Of a stretch of DNA of 64,000 nucleotides, positions 23,508 to 37,064 are shown piece after piece. The DNA is from Ptiloglossa arizonensis (lineage: Eukaryota; Arthropoda; Insecta; Hymenoptera; Colletidae). Position 1 is the stretch's first letter. Every line of letters starts with the position of its first letter. Made by a program: the position numbers and the translations under genes. Location: contig NC_135058.1 of the NCBI RefSeq assembly GCF_051014685.1, forward strand, positions 3,510,811 through 3,574,810, written 5' to 3'. Under the pieces are notes generated by a model. The model worked only from the letters and a program-made list of their open reading frames with translations, ran no database searches and was not told the origin of the DNA.

Positions 23508-26328
23508 AACATACATAAATGCATGTAACTAACTTTTGAGATAATTTTTGTTGCGTAATCTTGAAACGGTCATGGAAATCCAACGCAAACTTTCGAGAGT
23601 GGAGAGAGGGCACGTGGACCAGATAACACGAAATACTTACCCGCGCCGGTTAAAATCGCTCGTCGCGAATAAAACGCACCGCGTTCGGAACACTCCGGTC
23701 GGTAAAGCGACCTAAAGTTTTCGTCTAATAAGCGTACGAAAGAATCGAAGAACAAAATGAACAGTCGGGAAAAACAGCGCCGAAGTAGCTTTTGCGAAAC
23801 GCGATTTACGAGCTGGTCGACGAACAGCGAGGAAGATGGAGAGGGTGTAGGAGGGTGTGGGGGATGTAGCAGGCGGTAATCGTAAACACACGGTGAAATA
23901 TAAAATATAATCGCGCGTGTGTAACGCGGCTATGTATCGATAGCGAATTGCGAAATACGCGGGCATTCTCGACGTCGAAAGAGCAAGGGGAATCTCTCTT
24001 TCTCTCGTCGCGTGACGTAATATTACGCGGCTCACGGTCAAGAGGTGAAAACTGGTCGGAGCTGCTGCCGACGCGAGATTTCCACGAGCGAAAAAGCCTA
24101 CCGCGGCTATCGTCTCGAGTTTATATAGGCCCGCGAGTAGTTATCGATCGTCTCCACTCGGTGGGTTGGTTTCTCCGCTCTTCTCTCCTCGTCTCACCGG
24201 CGTCCTCTTCCGTTCCTCTCCGTTTTCGACTCCGTGCTTCTCCCGGGTGCTTCTTCCTTCCCGTGGTCCCCGCAGGTACGAAAGTATGCGCATAGCTATT
24301 TGTAAGTGTACACTTTCGTGCCTCGAGTGAGCAAAATAGAGCGACAAAGGAGCCGATGGAACGAGGGAGCGCGAACACGCGGTAGGAAAACGGAGCGCAA
24401 AGTAACGCGCGAACGGAGGGACAATATTTTACTTTCCGCTCTTGCGGAACAACTGCACCGGCTTGAATCGCGGCCGATTCATTCGTATGCAAAATGCAGC
24501 TGAATGCGTGTCGCGATGGAAAATCTGATTCAATTCGATAATAGCGAGTCGGTTCCCGCGCGTATTCTTCTTTCGCCTTCTTCTTCTTCTCCATTTTTTC
24601 CCTCTTCTCTTCTTTTCATCGCGCGGCTCGACTCCGAGTAGAATTTTACAAATTATTATACATTTCATTTCACGAAAGGAAAGAGTTTACACGGAAACGT
24701 AAAATTCGTTCTCGATTTTCTTCCGTGGAAGGAATTTATGCGCGACGTACCGATCGTTTTAAGACGGAGCGGACATTTTTAAACGCGTACGAGCTTTTAG
24801 TTTTCGGTATACATCGCGTAGAAACGACGTCCGCTCGAGAGGTTTCTCCTCGTCGGGAATTATTTCGGAGATGCTTAGAGATATCGGAAAACATTAATTG
24901 GAACGCTCTACGGAGTTGAACTTTGGTTCGTTAGACGCGCTTAACCGAGCCATTTAGTACTCGCTCGTAACGAATTTCCGCGGCTGAAATAGTACGCTTG
25001 TTGTAATTTCGAACCGATCGAATTTTCTTACGCGGGACACGAAATTCCGAATCTCCGTAGGACAGCGCTGGACCACGGAGCCTCGAAACCTGTTTCGCGC
25101 GGGTTTTATTAATCGAATCACGAGGAATCAATTGCGGTGAACAGAAATTGCGTTTAAGGTAAAGGTTGTCGAACGAGCTCTATCGAGGAGTCTATCGGCA
25201 ACGTAAAGACGAAACGCATCTTTCGAGAGATTACCCGTTTCCATCGGAGAACATTTTTTCAAATCTTCTTAAAGGATTATTACGCGCCGTGTTTAATAAG
25301 CCATTTAGGATAATGGCAGTAGCGTAATGGTTCTTCGAGTACTCGGTAGATTCAACCGCGCATAATTCTACCAAATTGGTTACAAAGAATTACAATTATT
25401 TACCGGTTTCGATGCACTTTATCATTCACTTTCCACATTTAGAATCTTATTCGGTATTCGCGTGAAAACGATCCGTGTCGTTCGAAACTCCGTTTAACGC
25501 TCGATCGCTCTTTGGAATTAACGTCCGCTGACAATTGTCTACTTTTGCGCGTTCCATTCGTACGATTCGCCGTTGGAAAGATCCAATTTCTTCTCGTCCG
25601 TTGGAAAATTAAATTTGAAACCGGACGTGCAACGTGTTCGAGTGATCCGGTCGCGGGACGCTCGAAAGGGTAGGTTTTCGAAACGAAACGCGTCGTTTTC
25701 TATCGCATCGAACGTTCCGATAAATATTTTCGCGTACCGAACATCTGGTGTACGAAACGGTTGGAAAATGTTTCGGTGAATCGCACGCACGGTCGGTTTT
25801 TCCGTACCGACGAGGCAGACGGCTCGCAACAAGGGGAAAGCGTTAATTTAACACAAACGACATCGGGTAAATTGAGTTTTAGAGCCGAGCGGAACGAGTT
25901 GCTCGCGCACGGAAAAGCGAGACGAAGGATTCTTTGGTTCGACGAATAGTTCGGTCCCGTGTAATATCGCGAGAACAAGAGGGTGTCGAGACGAACGGGT
26001 GGCGGTGAGTTTTCCAGCGGTCCAATGGAGAAACTTCCCGCGTAAGACACCCAAAGGAAGGAAGGAAGGGTGTCGCGCGACCCAATTGATTTATCGATTC
26101 GATCGATCGATCGTCGCGCTAGAAGTTGCTGCTCGAGTACATAACGGGCGGTCGATGTCGTTGCTCGGAGCACGAGAAAGAAAAATAACAGTCGACGTCC
26201 TGAAAACACAGGAAATCCGATGTTCTTGCGGTCGTTAAGGTTAATGGGTATCGAAGGAGTATTTGGCGGAAATAAGAAATACTGGAAACCGAACGACGGT
26301 CAAGCACGACTGCAAGAAGAACACCGTT
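23506..26328. other. unique CpG-rich non-coding stretch
   Basis: No gene is recognised. A TATATA word at 24120-24126 precedes GC-rich DNA (24130-24300), but no start codon with splice support follows. Overlapping open frames of up to about 170 residues near 25700-26209 have no domain. Confidence 0.4.
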
Positions 26329-27590
26329 GTGTGGAGAACGTTACGCTCCTGGACTAAATAATAGCGCGGGTTGACTAATTATCTTTACGAATAGTAAGTT
26401 TTTTTTTATTATTTTTTAGAATAAAGTTAGAAAACATCGTCGTGTGGAGAACGTTACGCTCCTGGACAAAATAATAGCGCGGGTTGACTAATTATCTTTA
26501 CGAATAGTAAGTTTTTGTTTATTATTTTTTAGAATAAAGTTAGAAAACATCGTTGTGTGGAGAACGTTACGCTCCTGGACTAAATAATAGCGCGGGTTGA
26601 CTAATTATCTTTACGAATAGTAAGTTTTTGTTTATTATTTTTTAGAATAAAGTTAGAAAACATCGTCGTGTGGAGAACGTTACGCTCCTGGACAAAATAA
26701 TAGCGCGGGTTGACTAATTATCTTTACGAATAGTAAGTTTTTGTTTATTATTTTTTAGAATAAAGTTAGAAAACATCGTCGTGTGGAGAACGTTACGCTC
26801 CTGGACAAAATAATAGCTCGCGTTGACTAATTATCTTTACGAATAGTAAGTTTTTTTTTATTATTTTTTAGAATAAAGTTAGAAAACATCGTCGTGTGGA
26901 GAACGTTACGCTCCTGGACAAAATAATAGCGCGGGTTGAGTAATTATCGTTTCGAATAGTAAGTTTTTTTTTTATTATTTTTTAGAATAAAGTTAGAAAA
27001 CATCGTCGTGTGGAGAACGTTACGCTCCTGGATAAAATAATAACGCGCGTTGAGTAATTATCGTTTTGAATATTTTACAGGTTGTAAGTTTCTTTTTTAT
27101 TATTTTTGATTGTAAAATTAGAGAATACCGTCGTGTGGAGAATGTTACGCTCCGGGACAAAATAATAGCGCGGGTTGAGTAATTATCGTTTCGAATAGTA
27201 AGTTTCTTTTTATTACTTTTGGTGATAATATTAGAAAATACCGTCAGGTGGACGAATGTTACATTTCTGGACAAAATAATAACGCGCGTTGAATAATTAT
27301 CATTTTGAATATATTACAGGTTGTAAGTTTCTTTTTTATTATTTTTGACAGTAAAATTAGAGAATATCGTCGTGTGGAGAATGTTACGCTCCTGGACAAA
27401 ATAATAGCTCGCGTTGAGTAATTATCGTTTCGAATAGTAAGTTTCTTTTTATTATTTTTGTTAATAAAATTATAAAATACGGTCGTGTGGAGAACATTAC
27501 ACTCTTGGACAAAATGATAGCGCACGTTGGGAAATTATCGTTTTGAGTAACATCGTTCGTGAGTTTGTATTTTTCTTTGAAATATTAGAA
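26329..27590 (+). repeat. 113/125-bp satellite array, eleven copies
   Basis: Copies start at 26329, 26442, 26555, 26668, 26781, 26894, 27008, 27133, about 27246, 27372 and 27485. The unit begins GTGTGGAGAACGTTACGCTC and includes AATAATAGCGCG(G/C)GTTGA and a T tract before AGAATAAAGTTAGAAAA. The first six are 113 bp and nearly identical. Units 7 and 9 are longer (125-126 bp) owing to an insertion around TTACAGGTTGTAAG, and they alternate with 113-bp units. Short minus-strand open frames here are translations of the repeat. Confidence 0.95.
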
Positions 27591-30415
27591 AAGTAAAATA
27601 TTAGAATAAAAAATATTCGATACAATAATTTTTACACGCGAAAAGTTTCTCTATTTTTTATACTTCTATTTCACTTCCGATCGGTATACCCTCTTTTATT
27701 TTTGTTTAGCAAGTATCGTTCTTTGACGATAATTTTCTCAGTTGTTTGAGAAAATGTCTCGTCGTTGGTTGTACTCTACTTATGGATTTAAGATAACGCA
27801 GTAACGGTATTTTTTTTTTTTTTTTAAGTAAATCGTTTATCGTACGTGTTGCAAAAAATTCTACGAAACACATTGGACGAAAACACTATACGTAGAATCT
27901 CTTTTAATTAACGGTTATTAATATAGGAATCTGGTGACCGAGCAGGGTATTCCAAACCGGATATTTAAAAGAAAAATGTGCTTCCATCGTTTCGGTGGGA
28001 CGAATCGTAACATTACCTTAATGAAAAATATAATTTCCGCCAACAATCCGTACGGTGCAGTTCGTTAATTAGTCACCCGTTAATTTCACATTGTAGCGTT
28101 CTCGCAACCATATCGGAGCGGAGACGTTGTTCTCTTTGTTGTTCGAATTTAACGGTCAAATTAATCATTCCCAACTACCTTATTATTCCTCTTTAATTAC
28201 CGTTGATCCCCTGTAGTTGCGCGCGCTCGTATCGTTCGTTTAAAATTGATGAAAACATCCATTTCATTTTCGTTGCCGAATAACAATTAATTTCGCATTA
28301 ACGGTACATTATTTGCAACCCGGGGCGCCCCTAAAGTTTCATCAGATTCCCAGCGTCCATTTCTGCGATTAGAATGATTAATGCGTACGTGAATTTTCGC
28401 GCAGAAGTTCGCTAACTATGGGAAACGTCGCGTTGATACGCGCGCGAATAATACGTACGTATTTAATTTAACGAAGATTCCCCGATTAAAAGAGAAATTC
28501 CGATAGATTTGAATCGACAAATCGAACGTTTTCAGAAACCCATCGAACGACGCGCCAGGCGCGTTAATTGATTCGTTTATTTATTTCATTTCGCACCGTC
28601 GCGTCTTTCTCCTACGGTACACGATTCAATAACTAACCGAATTCGTCCAACCGGTTATTCGTTCCTCGAGGTATTTCTCCCAATTCTACCCTCGTTCTGT
28701 ACCTAATTTCACCATACGTACGTTCCACCCTGGCGAAAGATCGAATAACAAATCGGTCGAAATAGAAACAAAAAGCCAAAATTCTCCTTTCGATATCTTT
28801 TACCGTAAAACATCCAAGGTTTCGTCCCTTGAATATAAATATCGATCTACAATAGAAAATTTCCCTACGAACGAACCCAAGCGGAACAACCGCTCCGAAT
28901 TGCATAACTCGTAAAAATGATTCACACTGTTCGTTGTATCGTAGCTTCTTCGTGGTTAACAAATTGAAAATTTTATTTCTCTTCTCCCCCACGCGTAATG
29001 ATATTTTCTGCCTTGGGGTGTGTAAACGACGAAAGCGTAACTCGGTGGGGGTGATGCGCGCCTTGTAAGCGGGATTTACGAGCCGGTGAAATTCGTTGGG
29101 AATTGTGGCTCATGGTAGCTGGTACAATGTACTCGACACGGATTTATCCGTCGAAGGATTTACCGACGGGGATCGAAATGTAATTAGTAATGGGATACCG
29201 TGTTCGGAATAGACCTCGGCGCTTGGCGGCCGGGTCATCCTGCCGCGATGATTATTAGGTTATCGCGGTGGAAATCACGATTGCCGCTACTTGCGTCTCG
29301 TTACGAAGACTTGAGCGCTTCGATACGGACGGTAATGAGCGGGCATTGTTTTGTCGGCGATGGTTCGCCGTAGGTTTTCATTCCTCCTCTTCCACGGATA
29401 CGCCGTTAATTATTAAGCGGCGTGGTTCGTTGCCCGATCCATTATGCGTCGCCCCGGTTCTTAATATCCACCCCTTACGCCGCTGGATATAATCGACGTC
29501 GTTCCTCTGAATAAAAATCACCGCGGTCTTCGGCTCATTCATCCACGAATCCTCCACGGATCGCGCGGACGTACAGTCTGCCGTGGCGAGGCCAGAACCG
29601 GATCTTTCGTTCTCGAAAACCGCAACGACTTTCGAAAGGGACGTCGACTCGTTCGTCGGACCGTTTCCTGCGAACGTTCGTCGAAATTGCGACGCAAGCT
29701 GTATTTTCGTTCGACGGGGAGAAAGAAAGGGGACCCGTGGTCGCCTATACGTTGGAACCGCCATTTTTCAAAGCTATTCGAACGCTCCGCGACGTCGAAG
29801 GTTCCAAAACGGCGCGTTTCGCGAAGAAACGCCCAGAGGCGAGACGTCGACTCTAAGAATACGCTTTGTCGGAAGTAACGGTTTTATTTCAGTTTATAAT
29901 AGTTGAGTTATGGTTACCCCGGGATCGTTCGGTGGTTTTCGAGAAACGAAAGGGATCCCGAGCGATCGTGTACCGAACTCGTTCGTGATTTTCGAATCGA
30001 CGTTGCTCACGGATTCCGATTCCGAAATCGTGTATCGCGTTGTCTTTTCTTTTCGCGTATGAAACGTTTGAGGAAACGTTGGAGAGATTCGAATATAGTT
30101 TTAAACAGGAAGGGGAGAATTCGAAATAACGAGGGTAATTTAAAGCGATCGATGTTTGCTTAGGTAGGTGTAACCGTTGCGAAGTTGCGTTGTAATCTTC
30201 AGGTTGCGTCTCTCGAAGCAATAATAGTAGGAGAATAGTAGGAAGTAATGATAATGGAAAAATTACACCGAAGTACGCTGAAACTTGTCCAGTATCAAAG
30301 ATTATTTTGAAAAGAAACACGGAATTGGAATTAATAACGCGTCCACGGGCTCGGATTCGTTTCCAAGTAACGTGGAAAAGATTATAAGCAATTTCGAATT
30401 TAAACGATTTCTTCT
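27591..30415. other. non-coding stretch with a possible regulatory island
   Basis: 27890-28420 is unique, repeat-free DNA with many TAAT/ATTA cores (for example TTAATTA and GATTAATG). 29030-29300 is a GC-richer unique island. No coding exon is recognised. Open frames at 29378-29906 lie on both strands without domains. Confidence 0.35.
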
Positions 30416-30462
30416 TTAACGCTAAACGTAACGGCATTTTTCTATACCTAATCTTACCATAG

Positions 30463-30478
30463 GGGGTCATTTGACCCC
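30463..30478. repeat. GGGGTCA-TT-TGACCCC palindrome near the piggyBac-like end
   Basis: A perfect 7-bp inverted repeat with a 2-bp spacer lies 37 bp beyond the stop of the transposase remnant. Subterminal palindromes near the ends are common in piggyBac-like elements. A TTAA at 30416-30419 could be the outer boundary, but I cannot prove which TTAA was the target. Confidence 0.5.
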
Positions 30479-30514
30479 TTATGAAATAAACGTAGATTTT
30501 TCGTAAAAAATTCT

Positions 30515-31008
30515 TTATTCATTAAAGGAAATAATTTGCAACATCGTTTCTGATATCGTATAAAATGAAACACATATTTTTATCGTTACAAACGAAACAA
30601 TCGACCAATTACATTTTTTACACAGGATGGGTTTCTCCTTCGTACATTTCCCGCGAACAAATTTTTTACAAATTATGCAAGTTTGTGTTGTTTTATTGCC
30701 CGCGCGCAATCTTATTTGACATTTTTTCCTGGATTGAGAATTATTATTGGAGCTGCTCGATACTCCTTCTCGTTGATTTTCCTTTTCTTCTTTACAAAAT
30801 TCGAGGTACTCTGTAACGAGCTCGTCTGCTAATTGTAACAGGAAAGATTGCCTCGATAGCTCCAACCCAGTTGTTTCCTCATCCTGAGTATCCACGAATT
30901 GATTCCAACGAGATCCAAAATATTGAAAACTATCTGTACAGGCCATCTATTGCACTTCGATTTTACGCTATACTTTCGCGCCATTTGGTTAAAAAATTCT
31001 ACGCTCCG
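30515..31008 (-). pseudogene. piggyBac-like transposase C-terminal remnant, frameshifted
   Basis: One minus-strand frame from 31008 contains MARKYSVKSKCNRWP and then FNILDLVGINSWIL. These match the conserved piggyBac-family pattern of a D/NQM...Y.....RWP...F..L...GIN stretch near the end of the catalytic domain. At about 30885 the homology shifts to another frame, which continues with ETTGLELSRQSFLLQLADEL and a cysteine-rich tail (TCIICKKF...GKCTKEK...CKKC) to a stop at 30515. That tail resembles the zinc-binding C-terminus of these transposases. The catalytic aspartate region upstream is absent, and an in-frame TAA stands at 31011-31009. The copy is therefore truncated and frameshifted. The family call rests on motif recognition only. 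Confidence 0.75.
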
Positions 31009-31011
31009 TTA

Positions 31012-34000
31012 TCGCGAACAGTCTTCGTAGACTCCGAGTGATCGTTGAACGATTTCTTGAAAAGGAAGTAGATATCTTTCTTAAGGATCCTTTTCAAAGA
31101 TGTCTATCTCTATTTTAAGAAGTCTCTTTGACAATAATTCCAAGTTTACGGAGATTCTTCGCGACAACGTTCGGTTCGATGGAACGAAATGACGATCGGT
31201 ACGCTTGTCACGGCTTGGGTGCATCGCGCACACGGTGCACATCGGAGCACAGAAGTGCAACGGGCCACGAACGCCGGTACAATTAAACGAAAGTCTAATT
31301 AAATCTGGATCACCCTATCGCGAAACGAGGAAGTTTCGTTAGCGGAACCCGGTATGAAAAAGTTTCTCGCAACTCGCGTGCAATTGCTTGTCATCGGTGT
31401 TGCGAGTTCGCGGAGCAACGAAATCACGAGGATTCGAGTAATTCGAGCGGAAAGAAACAACGCCGCGATTACCGATACGAAACGCGTGTATCTCTCAGGG
31501 CAAACAAGTTCGGTAATCCATCCGGCGAACGGAATGCAATTCGTACGGTGCGTACTCCCGTACGCTTTCTTCCTCTATTTATTCAAAGTTCCGTACACGT
31601 GTAATTTTAATTGTACAGTTAACAAAATCGGGTTGCCTTGACCGATAACCGAAATGCACGGCAGAAACTAAAAGCAGCCGAGAAGTAAACGGATGTTTAG
31701 AAGAAGAAACGATTGAACGCGTCGATTCGTTTGAAGAAAATACAATAGCAGAAGGCAATCGTTTTTTGTTTTCAAGGAAAAATTTCGATCGATTTTCCGT
31801 AGAAAAAATGGATTAGAGACGATAAGGAGAATTCATCGATACATGTAACTGAATATAATCCGTAAAAATATTGCAGGTAAGTTTGAAAACTTGCATAAAA
31901 GAAATCCTTCGGGAAGAACGTTTCTGACGAGATTTGATTCTTCATTTATCGTCCCTTTTCGTATCCAATTTTCCAAAGTAACCTTCGACAATTTGATTCG
32001 CGTTCCCTGCAATCGTAACGCGATAAATTTGGAAATTTTTACTCGTCCATCGGTTACGAAACAATTCAAATTGCTCGAGTTACGCGGCACGCTCGGTCGT
32101 AGATTTACGCGATAAAAAGGAAACTTACCGCGAATTTGGTACAATAAAGACCAAATGCTTTTCGAGCGGGTGCCGAAAGGTGTTTCGTGACACCAGGTGC
32201 ATCGCACTGATCGCGAGATAACCGAGGATCGTGTCCGCGGCGTGTTCGAGACGTTCGAGGCGCGCGAACGAGGTGGAAAATTCGGGCGCATTGATTATTC
32301 ATACGCAAAAGAACATCCCGTTAAGGGAATAAGTGGCGCGGATAGGTAGCGAAGGGAATCGTTCACGATGAATACCCATGACGACCTCTTCCTGCCGACG
32401 GACAAATGCCGGGAAGAGCTTTAAAACCCTCCCGAGACAAGGATACATCGCGGACAAAGTATGGAAATGCGGCTCGTAAAGCGTGCACGCTAGATAGAAA
32501 CCGGCGATGAGTAATCGACGAGTGGCTGTAGCTACGAATACAGAAATACACGGGGTATCGCCGCTGGTAAATAAGAAATACACGCGCGCCGACCGAAACC
32601 GGTGCAAGATACGCGAAACCCGTATAAACAAAGAGAAGTTCGCCTTTCGTCTCTCGAGCTCGACCGTGTTTTCAAATCACGCGGCAAACGTAACGTCGAG
32701 GGAACCGTTGGTCGAACAAGCAACAAGATTTGATCGCTCGAACGTGCAAACCGTTATTTACGTTTTCCATTCCGGAATCCCCGTGAATTTAATACACGAC
32801 CGACCCTGGAATAATAGCACGTCATTACGGACCGCGTTCGGTGAAATGTTCTTTCTCGGGGCTGTTGTTGTTCCAACAGCGAAAGAAACGCGAACGTATC
32901 GTACGCGAAGAGACGACTGAACGTTGAATCGGTTCTCCACGGAGAAGTATGTATTTTTATTTTTCCACGGGTTTTTCCATCCGAACGTCGCTATTTCGTT
33001 TGCTTTACCTACCACACATCGGCGCAACGCTTTTCCTCGGTTGCTCTTTCTTTGCATTCCCGATATATTTCTTATGTTCCGACGCGGTTCCCGATCCATG
33101 TACCCGCGACGTATTTGGTAAATGTTTCATACTTTTAGAATTTTATTCGACTTTTCGTACTTCACGGGTGTACTCGTGTCTCGAAATATTTTCACTGGAA
33201 CGATGTTTGAAATTAAAGTCGGGTGTTGATTTCTTTACAAGAGAAAACACGAAGGTCCTACGGACAGATCGATATTCTCTGTAAGAAAATGTATCTGTGA
33301 ATGTTGCCAAGAGAGCATTCGAAAGATATTAAGTGCGATATCGTAAGATATATTAGAAAATGCGAGACAATGGTTACTTTATCGATTTTGAAAATGTCGC
33401 AAGGTAATTCTTACATACAAAGGTGACATTGGTAAGGGAGTGATGTATAACCGAAAAATAATACAGAAGATTGCAAGTAACGTAAAGTAATAATAGTAAC
33501 GATAGTAATTGAACTTGACGTGCCTTTTTCCAAAAAAATGAAACAAAGATTAGTAATTATGGAAAGCGAAATAAGCTCGAATACGTGGAATCCTTTCCAA
33601 GGATATCGATAATAAAATTCCAGCACGAGAGATACGTGGAATATTGTTTACAAAGTTACGTTATCGTTGCACGGACGAGGGTTAACGGTGTTAAACGCGT
33701 TGGTCCTCTCTGTGGAAGGAATTGAAGAATTCGCAGAAAAATTTCATAAAGGCTCGGTGCTCGTAGAAAGAAAGGAAGAAATCCTGGTAAATGTGAATCC
33801 GCGAGCCAACCTTTTCAGAGATAAAACCTCTCTTTAATCCGAGTAAAAACTTCTCTTTGCCGATTCTCCGGTCTACTTTTGTACGCGTCTCTCTGAATAC
33901 CTTGAGAAATCTGTAAAGTAATCGTCGCGAAATTATTTTCGTAACGGTCACGGGAGATAACGCAGAACGAGTGAACAGTTGAATTTAAAAAATATTTCTC

Positions 34001-35744
34001 GATGAACACCGATTCGAACTCGATCCTCGTTCAAATTGGAGCGCACGTTTAACGTAACCGGATGCGTTATTTCCCGTTTTTCGCAAGTAGGTCGAAAATT
34101 TTGGAATTCCATCGATACAGAATGCTTCGAAAACCTCCACCGAAATGCACAGGAATAAACATCGAAACATCTATCGTTATTTAACGCACCGAGGCTTCGT
34201 TTTCGAGATAGAAGCAACTAAATTGAGCAAAACTTCTCCGATTTGATCACGGTTATTTTCGAGGGAATAAGAAATAAATACTCTTCGAATTAATTTCGAT
34301 CATCCGCACCGTGGTCTCCCTTCGAAAATAATTATATAAAATTTCAAACGAAAAGAAATAGAATTTACCAAGACTCATTTACGAACGAGTGAAATTTACC
34401 ATGGGCTTTGCACTGGTTTACAATTCTTCGCGCGCCCCTTGTGTTTTCACGAGTTTAAATATATTCGTTATCGGGTGAAACACTTCACCTTTCAACCGCG
34501 ATAGAAAAGATCTTTCGCGTCGTGCGATTTCACATTAAAAAGTACACACTTTGCAATGCTTGCGCGACACTATGGATACGTACTATGCACATTACGTGTG
34601 CAGATTATTAAACGTCATTGTAGAATCAACGTACGATAGAAACGCGGCACGATAATAATCCGTTCAATTTATTCTGCCACCGGTTTCTATATTTTTCGTT
34701 CGCTCGTCGTAGAACTTTAACGCAAATGAGTTTCGTTTCGCTAACTCTTTGCTCGGGCTTTTACATCGGTCTCGATGCAACGCGTGTACGTCTACAGAGA
34801 CGTCGAAACGTTTCGCGGCACGAAAGGAAAAAGAAAGAATCGAATGGTTTTTTAATGCTCTAAATTTCTATATCGGCCGCTAACGCGTTTACTTAAAGTG
34901 CAGCTGCATCCGTACGTGCTCGTTCGTTGGAATCGGTATCGGTTCGGTCGACGCGATCGTTTGTACACGTAGGTCGATCGTAACTCAGTCACACGGTCCA
35001 AGTCATGCTCGCTGATGACTTACCGGACTCCGTTTAAAATTCGCTACTTCGAAATCGACCTTTCGAACGTCGATCCTGTAACACGAATGTGCATTACGGC
35101 CAATAATTTGCGTGGAAACGTGAACTTTCTCGATCTCGTTCAACTCGTTCAAGAGCTCGTCCTCTCGGCTACGTTACATAATTAACTTGATCGTTTATAC
35201 TCATTTTGTAACGTACACCATATTCGTTGCTGACTCCTTTGCTTCATTTATCCGTTACCGATGTAAAACGTTACCGCTGTAACAAATATAAGTATTCTTA
35301 TCAAACGTCTTCGTTACGTACACTTAAAGATACACACAAATACACAAGACGTATTCTTTTGCAGCATTTCCACTAATCCATCGAAGATATATTTCGAACA
35401 GAAATTAACCAACGCTCGCGCACTTGGATATTAAAAATTTCTAAAAAAATATTCTCTCTGATAAAAAATCAAGGTAACCTCACGATACGGTGGATGGTTG
35501 AATTTATTTCCGCGTCGACTACAACTTGATAAATCGATACAATATATAGAGTTATTTAAAAATATCGATACGACCTCCATTTTTTATTAAAAAAGAAAAG
35601 AAACATTTTTCGGAAATTTTTAATATTCAAGTGCGTAGTCTGTCGAAAGCTTCTTTAAAATATCGCTCCGACAGATCGGCGAAAATGCTCGAACCCAAAG
35701 GATACACTCCGTGTATGTTACTAATTTAAGAGGCACAAGCGCGT
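31012..35744. other. long non-coding stretch
   Basis: No gene, RNA gene or clear array is recognised. The DNA is CpG-rich to 33120 and AT-rich after that. Open frames of up to about 150 residues overlap on both strands without domain or splice support. Confidence 0.45.
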
Positions 35745-35755
35745 AAGGGACGAGG
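35745..35755. repeat. target-site duplication, left copy (LINE 3' side)
   Basis: AAGGGACGAGG lies directly before the T tract that is the minus-strand poly(A) tail. The same 11 bp stand at 37065-37075 on the other side of the insert. Confidence 0.85.
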
Positions 35756-37064
35756 TTTTTTTTTTTTTTTTCTTTTTTTTTTTTTATTTACGCTATGAAC
35801 CCAGTACAGGGTTATTAGCAGCATGCACATCGATGTGCATACTAACAGTACAAAACAAGAATGGAATACATAAGTTAAGATTACCCGAAGATACATCGTT
35901 ATGTATCGTTATACATAAAAAAAAAACTTATTACTAGTGATTGTACTTAGTGCTTATAGTTACATACTTATAACTATGGGCAATATATAATACTTATTAC
36001 TAGATGCTTATAACTTGTAGCGGTTTATAAATATGGTATACTTTATATAAATAAATTCATAATTTTTCGCATCAGTATCAAACGGACAGACAGACCTTAC
36101 TGGTAGTCAGAGATTTACGCCATGGTCTTTCAGAAATTTGTGAATGCACAGTAGAGGAGGAATATGCAGTTTACTTGTGAAGAACTCAATTGAGTAGGGC
36201 GGGTGGTAACCCATGTTACGTAGTCGATTTAATAAAATATACCTCTTACTGTTAAGGATGGGGCATTGCCATATCACATGGTTGGGATCCTGGACTGGCC
36301 ATCCACACTGGCACTTTGTGTCCGGAGCGAGGTTGATTCTAAACAGGGATGCAGCTAACTGGAAGTGGTTAGCCCGAAGCCTGTTCGTCCAGCAAATAAA
36401 CTCTCTAGTAAGATTCTTGCGCGAGAACCATGGGTAGGACGAAGAGAGATGATAATGATCAAAAAAATTTTTACCTTTAAATTCGTCTTCCGCAATAATC
36501 CTCCTTTCTGACGCTATATTGGCCTGTTTTTTAAAAATATCGGAAAAATGGCAATACGGAACTAGAATATTGAGAGACACATTGGAAAGGGATGCTTCTT
36601 TTGCCAAGGTGTCCACTTTTTCGTTAAAGGTAATACCAATATGAGAGGGAATCCAGAAGAAGGAGAATTTCTTATTGTCCGTGGAGAAGGTATTTATAAG
36701 ATTACGAATATCAAGGATGATGGTATTAGTATTTACGTTACATGGGCATTTGTTTAAGGCTTGCAAGGCAGAAAGACTGTCCGAGTATATAAAAACATTG
36801 TTACTGGGGGCAACAGAAGCTATTTCAATAGCATTTTTTAATGCAATACATTCCGCTGAAAAAATGGAAAAATATTTATGTAAGCCTAATTGTGAAGAAG
36901 TGTCAAGGTCCGGAGAGAAACATGCTGCACCTACTCTGCCAGATTCTTCATCCTTACTACCGTCGGTAAAAAAGGAGATGGAATCACTGGGTCTGTTACG
37001 TAGATGATCGAGGAAGAGGGAATTAGGATCCCTAGCATTTTTGAGGAGAAATCCCAGTTCAGTG
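35756..37064 (-). mobile_element. 5'-truncated non-LTR retrotransposon (LINE) with poly(A) tail
   Basis: The insert is flanked by an identical 11-bp direct repeat, AAGGGACGAGG, at 35745-35755 and 37065-37075. On the minus strand it starts abruptly inside an open frame, runs through the end of an ORF2-type protein, has an untranslated tail of about 310 bp, and ends in a long A tract (T tract on the plus strand, 35756 to about 35790). Target-site duplication, 5' truncation and a poly(A) tail together are the hallmark of target-primed reverse transcription. The RNase H-like domain suggests an element of the I, R1 or LOA group; the clade is an inference. The reverse transcriptase and endonuclease regions are missing, so it cannot move by itself. 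Confidence 0.9.

Noticed and set aside
26329..27590. Regular repeats considered as a CRISPR array
   Set aside because: Units are contiguous 113-125-bp satellites without unique spacers, in eukaryotic sequence.
29889..30470. 193-residue minus-strand frame
   Set aside because: It starts inside the GGGGTCA palindrome, has no domain, and its Leu run comes from a TAG/TAA-rich repeat-like stretch. More likely chance.
36213..37007. Plus-strand frames of 74 and 110 residues
   Set aside because: They are antisense shadows of the LINE RNase H reading frame.
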